From the NCBI GenBank assembly GCA_008011715.2, contig CP136508.1:2666001-2730000 (forward strand): DNA of 64,000 nt, given 5' to 3'. Every line of letters starts with the position of its first letter. The first letter of the stretch is position 1. Shown here in pieces: positions 60,864-64,000 of the stretch. The position numbers and the translations under genes were made by a program. The notes below the pieces were generated by a model. It made no database searches. It saw nothing but the letters and a program-made list of their open reading frames with translations, and was not told where the DNA came from. The stretch comes from [Empedobacter] haloabium. Its GTDB lineage: Bacteria; Pseudomonadota; Gammaproteobacteria; Burkholderiales; Burkholderiaceae_D.

Positions 60864-61823
60864 TTAGCGCGCAGCCAGGCTGCCCCAGATCGCCTTCATG
60901 GCAAACCGCAACTCCGCCTCGTCCTCCGTCAACGCCCGCGCGATCGCGTCCTCGGAAGCCAGCCGGTGCACGCGCGGCACGGCCAGCGCCTGGCCGGCCG
61001 CGTCGCGCAGGCATGCCACCTCCGGCCCTTCGCCCGCGATGGCGGGGCGGTAGGTGACGACACCGATGCCGCCATCGGTCAGTTGCACCAGCGTGCCGGG
61101 CGGGTAGCGGCCCACGTGTCGATGAAACGCTGCCCGCAGCACCGGATCGTGCTCCGCGTGCAGCTCGGCCAGCGCCACGTCCGGTGCCAGCGCGCGGCGG
61201 TAGTTGCGCGCCGAGACGCACGCGCAATAGCGGTCGGCGAGGCGCAGCAGGCGCGCGCCGCGCGGGATCTCGTGGCCCGGCAGGCCGTGCGGATAGCCGC
61301 TGCCGTCGTCGTCCTCGTGGTGGTGCAGCACGCAGGCCAGCCATTCCTCGTCGCCGATGCCGGCGCAGGCCAGCGTGCGGGCGCTGTCCTCGGGATGGCT
61401 GCGCAGGCGCGCACGCTCGTCGCCGGACAGCAGCACGCCGGGCAGCGCGACGCGGCGGTTGAAATCGTCGTGGGCGTCCAGCATCGCGCAGTTCATCGTC
61501 AGCGCGGCCGCTGCGACCGCCGCCAGCGTGGCGTCCGGCAGTACCAGGCCGCGACCCACGACAGCGACGACGATCGCCGTCTCGACGCAATGGCGGATCG
61601 GGTAGGTGCCGCCGATCTGGTTCAGCAGCACGCAGGCCAGCGCGACGTCCTGGCCCATGTCCACCGTGTGCAGCAGGTCCGCGGCCAGCGCGCGCAGGCC
61701 GGGGCCGGCCTCGCGCGCGTCGTCCAGGTGCGCCAGCTGGTGCGCCAGCCGGCCGGCCAGGGCGTCCAGGGCGCGCAGCACGGAAGCCTCCGTGCCCGGC
61801 ATGCTCGCAGGGCCGGAATCCAT
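60864..61823 (-). CDS. HD-GYP domain protein with degenerate HD motif
   Basis: 319 residues from ATG at 61823; GTG at 61829 (GTGA overlap with the aminotransferase stop) is a possible alternative. The GYP half is well kept: HHHEDDDGSGYPHGLPGHEIP (near residue 168), then RLLRLADRYCACVSAR. The HD half is eroded: the usual HDxGK after the first helix is replaced by ALTMNCAMLD (near 112), although RHC and HPEDSA are still present. HD-GYP proteins hydrolyse c-di-GMP; loss of the HD pair suggests a sensor or inactive form. No signal or receiver domain. Probably cotranscribed with the aminotransferase. Confidence 0.85.
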   Translation of the reverse strand: MDSGPASMPGTEASVLRALDALAGRLAHQLAHLDDAREAGPGLRALAADLLHTVDMGQDVALACVLLNQIGGTYPIRHCVETAIVVAVVGRGLVLPDATLAAVAAAALTMNCAMLDAHDDFNRRVALPGVLLSGDERARLRSHPEDSARTLACAGIGDEEWLACVLHHHEDDDGSGYPHGLPGHEIPRGARLLRLADRYCACVSARNYRRALAPDVALAELHAEHDPVLRAAFHRHVGRYPPGTLVQLTDGGIGVVTYRPAIAGEGPEVACLRDAAGQALAVPRVHRLASEDAIARALTEDEAELRFAMKAIWGSLAAR

Positions 61824-61825
61824 CG

Positions 61826-63019
61826 TCACACCCGGGCCAGGCGGTCCAGTGCCTGGCGCAACGTGTCGTCCTGCTTGGCGAAGCAGAAGCGCACGATGCC
61901 GGACTCGGTGCCGCCCTGGTAGAACGCGGCCACCGGAATGGCGGCCACCTTGATTTCGCTGGTCAGCCACTCGGCGAATGCCGCTTCCGGCAGGTCCGAG
62001 ATGGCGCCGTAGCGCACGCACTGGAAGTAGGTGCCGTCCGCCGGCAGCAGCTCGAAGCGGCTGTCCGCCAGGCCGGCGCGGAACAGGTCGCGCTTGTGCT
62101 GGTAGAACGCCGGCAGTTCCAGGTAGGGCGCGGGATCGGCCATGTAGGCCGCGATCCCGTGCTGCATCGGGGTGTTGGTGGTGAACACGTTGTACTGGTG
62201 TACCTTGCGAAATTCCGCCATCAATGGCGCCGGCGCGGCCACGTAGCCGACCTTCCAGCCCGTCACGTGATACGTCTTGCCGAAGCTGGAGACGACGAAG
62301 CTGCGCGCGGCCAGCACGGGATGGCGGCTCATCGACTCGTGGCGCTCACCGTCGTAGACCATGTGTTCGTACACCTCGTCGGCCAGGATCAGGATGTCGG
62401 TGCCTTGCACGATGGCGGTCAGCGCGTCGATGTCGGCCTGGCGCAGCACGGTGCCGGTCGGGTTGTGCGGCGTGTTGATGACGAGCAGGCGCGTCTTCGG
62501 CGTGACGGCGGCGGCGATGCGCTCCCACGGCACCCGGTAGCCTTCCGGCCCGACTTCCATCTGCACCAGCACCGGCACGCCGCCGGCCAGCTCGACGGTG
62601 GGCAGGTAGCTGTCGTAGGCCGGCTCGATGATGATCACCTCGTCGCCCGGGTGCACGCAGCACAGGATCGCCGTCGTCAGCGCCTGGGTGGCGCCGGCGG
62701 TGACGGTGATCTCGCTGTCGGCATCGTAGGCATGGCCGTACAGCGCGCCGATCTTGGCCGCGATGGCGTTGCGCAGCACGGGCGCGCCGGCCATCATCGG
62801 GTACTGGTTGAAACCGGCCCGCATCGCCTCGGTCACCATGTCGACCAGCTTCGGGTCGCACGGGAAGTCGGGGAAGCCCTGGCCCAGGTTGACGGCGCCG
62901 TGCTGGGCGGCCAACTGGGACATGCGGGTGAACACGGTCGTGCCCACGGCGGGCAGTTTGGAGGCGAGGGCGGGCGTGACGGGAGTGACGGCGGTTGCGT
63001 TGGTCATTGGCGTTGTCAT
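61826..63019 (-). CDS. PLP-dependent aminotransferase (methionine/kynurenine-type, class I/II)
   Basis: 397 residues from ATG at 63019 (a second ATG at 63007 is possible). Fold type I aminotransferase: NLGQGFPDF (about 45-53), TAGATQAL (about 108-115), NTPHNPTG (about 183-190), DEVYEHMVYDG (about 213-223), the PLP lysine in SSFGKTYHVTGWKVG (near 247), and a substrate-binding Arg near IVRFCF (about 379). This subgroup includes YbdL-type methionine aminotransferases and kynurenine aminotransferases; the substrate is uncertain. Shares four bases with the HD-GYP gene. Confidence 0.9.
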   Translation of the reverse strand: MTTPMTNATAVTPVTPALASKLPAVGTTVFTRMSQLAAQHGAVNLGQGFPDFPCDPKLVDMVTEAMRAGFNQYPMMAGAPVLRNAIAAKIGALYGHAYDADSEITVTAGATQALTTAILCCVHPGDEVIIIEPAYDSYLPTVELAGGVPVLVQMEVGPEGYRVPWERIAAAVTPKTRLLVINTPHNPTGTVLRQADIDALTAIVQGTDILILADEVYEHMVYDGERHESMSRHPVLAARSFVVSSFGKTYHVTGWKVGYVAAPAPLMAEFRKVHQYNVFTTNTPMQHGIAAYMADPAPYLELPAFYQHKRDLFRAGLADSRFELLPADGTYFQCVRYGAISDLPEAAFAEWLTSEIKVAAIPVAAFYQGGTESGIVRFCFAKQDDTLRQALDRLARV

Positions 63020-63070
63020 GGAAAGCGGGTCGACACCATTCTAGCGCAGGCACCCGCGCTTGCGGGCTGG

Positions 63071-63529
63071 TCAGGCCGCCGGCACGGGCGGCTGCCACTT
63101 CTCCGGCGGGATGACGGCGAACATGCCGGCCTTGGCCAGCCGCTTGGACAGCTTCAGCAGCGCCTTGTCCTTGGTGATCAAGGTGGTGGCGCCGGCGTCG
63201 CGCGCCAGTTCCAGGAATTTCTGGTCGTCCGGGTCGGTGCAGACGGGCAGGCGCACGCCCGATTCGGCTGGCGCCACGAGCTTGACCAGCGCATCGAAGC
63301 GGGCGGCGGCGGCGGGGCGGCTGCTGTCATCCAGCGGCAGGTGCGGATAGTGCAGCACGATGTTGTATTCGTCGCGGCAGTCGGCGCGCGTGATCGCCTC
63401 CACGGCCCCGCTTTCGATGGCGGCCAGCAGCGCGGCCCAGCGCGGGTCGTGGAAGACGAACAGGTCGAGGCAGACGTTGGTGTCGATGACGATGCGCGGC
63501 GGCAAGGATTCAGCTAAAGCAGGTATCAT
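63071..63529 (-). CDS. PIN-domain protein, putative ribonuclease toxin type
   Basis: 152 residues, ATG at 63529. PIN fold with four acidic positions: [12 protein letters not shown] (Asp near residue 16), an acid in [12 protein letters not shown] (near 54), [12 protein letters not shown] (near 98-101), and ITKDKALL (near 118). The family includes VapC-like toxins of the COG1569 type. No antitoxin gene abuts it on either side; the neighbouring yaaA is divergent. It might be an orphan toxin or a PIN nuclease of other use. Confidence 0.88.
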   Translation of the reverse strand: MIPALAESLPPRIVIDTNVCLDLFVFHDPRWAALLAAIESGAVEAITRADCRDEYNIVLHYPHLPLDDSSRPAAAARFDALVKLVAPAESGVRLPVCTDPDDQKFLELARDAGATTLITKDKALLKLSKRLAKAGMFAVIPPEKWQPPVPAA

Positions 63530-63566
63530 GTGGGAAATTCTTGTTTTGAAGTACGAACCGAATCAT

Positions 63567-64000
63567 ATGCTGATAGTGCTGTCCCCCGCAAAAAGTCTCG
63601 ACCTGGAGTCGCCTTCCCCCACCGACCACGCCACCGAACCGGCCTTCCTGGCCCATTCCGAACAGCTGATCGCGCAGCTGCGCGAGTTCTCGCCGGCCCA
63701 ACTGGCCGAGCTGATGGACCTGTCCGACGCGCTGTCCGCACTGAACGTGGGCCGCTATGCGTCGTGGAGCACGTCGCTCGACGATGCGCGCCAGGCCGTG
63801 ATGACGTTCAACGGCGACGTCTACGACGGCCTGTCCGCCCGCACGATGGCGCCGCCACAGCTGGACTACACCCAGTCGCGCATCCGCATCCTGTCCGGCC
63901 TGTACGGCCTGCTGCGCCCGCTCGACCTGATCCACCCGCACCGGCTGGAGATGGGCACGCGGCTGAAGAACCCGCGCGGCAAGGACCTGTACGCATTCTG
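63567..64000 (+). CDS. yaaA: Peroxide-stress protein YaaA (truncated by window end)
   Basis: ATG at 63567 and an open frame to the last base; the stop lies beyond the window. It starts [16 protein letters not shown], the conserved YaaA/DUF328 N-terminus, followed by [36 protein letters not shown] (about 91-101) and [23 protein letters not shown] (about 110-132). YaaA lowers free iron and protects DNA and proteins from peroxide damage. About 144 of roughly 260 residues are visible. Divergent from the PIN gene across 37 bases. Confidence 0.94.
   Translation, partial: MLIVLSPAKSLDLESPSPTDHATEPAFLAHSEQLIAQLREFSPAQLAELMDLSDALSALNVGRYASWSTSLDDARQAVMTFNGDVYDGLSARTMAPPQLDYTQSRIRILSGLYGLLRPLDLIHPHRLEMGTRLKNPRGKDLYAF

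Noticed and set aside
61079..61414. Extra small genes in the HD-GYP region on either strand
   Set aside because: All are GC-rich shadows of the HD-GYP frame, without ribosome-binding sites or family motifs.

Overview
The window is a GC-rich, densely packed bacterial chromosome segment with no ribosomal or transfer RNA genes, integrases, transposases or CRISPR arrays visible. Gene content (MSHA-type pilus locus, cobalamin locus headed by a B12 riboswitch, heterodimer-like acyl-CoA dehydrogenase operons, YaaA) and very high GC point to a betaproteobacterium, most likely Burkholderiales/Oxalobacteraceae of the Massilia-Duganella kind; this placement is inference from gene content, not from a marker gene.

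Layout. (1) 1-6.1 kb: mixed housekeeping genes: end of an M23-like peptidase, a beta-repeat lipoprotein, a diacylglycerol-kinase-like lipid kinase, a Tat-exported alpha/beta hydrolase divergent from a LysR regulator, and a sugar-nucleotide-type NAD-dependent reductase. (2) 6.1-8.9 kb: an acyl-CoA dehydrogenase pair plus a MaoC hydratase. (3) 9.0-26.4 kb: bluB, then a cobalamin riboswitch followed by one long operon: CbtB/CbtA cobalt uptake, a 2Fe-2S protein, CobN and a fused ChlI-ChlD chelatase subunit, CbiE, a CbiX-CbiC fusion, CbiD, CobI, CobM, CbiG, a CobJ-CobK fusion, CobW and HupE. It carries markers of both early (CbiX, CbiD, CbiG) and late (CobN/ChlID) cobalt insertion. (4) 26.4-29.0 kb: a repeat-rich gap, then a phosphotransferase/acyl-CoA dehydrogenase operon on the minus strand that shares a 17-bp promoter motif with region 2. 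(5) 29.0-44.4 kb, minus strand: a single overlapping operon encoding a type II secretion/type IV pilus-like machine (ATPase of the ExeA kind, secretin, TPR protein, GspE, GspF, GspL-like, GspM-like, PilP/MshK-like, three pseudopilins) whose first gene is an ABC ATPase and whose later genes include the ABC-2 permease. (6) 44.5-60.7 kb, plus strand: an MSHA-type pilus locus in the order E-G-F-A-C-D-O-P-Q-I-I2-J-K-L-M-N. (7) 60.7-64.0 kb: repeats, a degenerate HD-GYP protein, an aminotransferase, a PIN-domain protein and the start of yaaA.

Three reading-frame breaks deserve caution. cobN is broken twice; the second break is a 16-base exact match to the Tn5/Nextera mosaic end, and removing those 16 bases restores the frame, so it is almost certainly a library adapter left in the assembly. 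mshC lacks one base exactly at its prepilin cleavage site. If these are sequencing errors, both genes are intact in the organism.

The most interesting biological items are the ABC-transporter-coupled secretion/pilus operon lying back to back with its MSHA paralogue, a family of GGGGTC-type palindromes arranged as inverted pairs like REPINs, the three His-rich metal-handling proteins of the cobalamin operon, and a B12-box antisense segment in the riboswitch leader.
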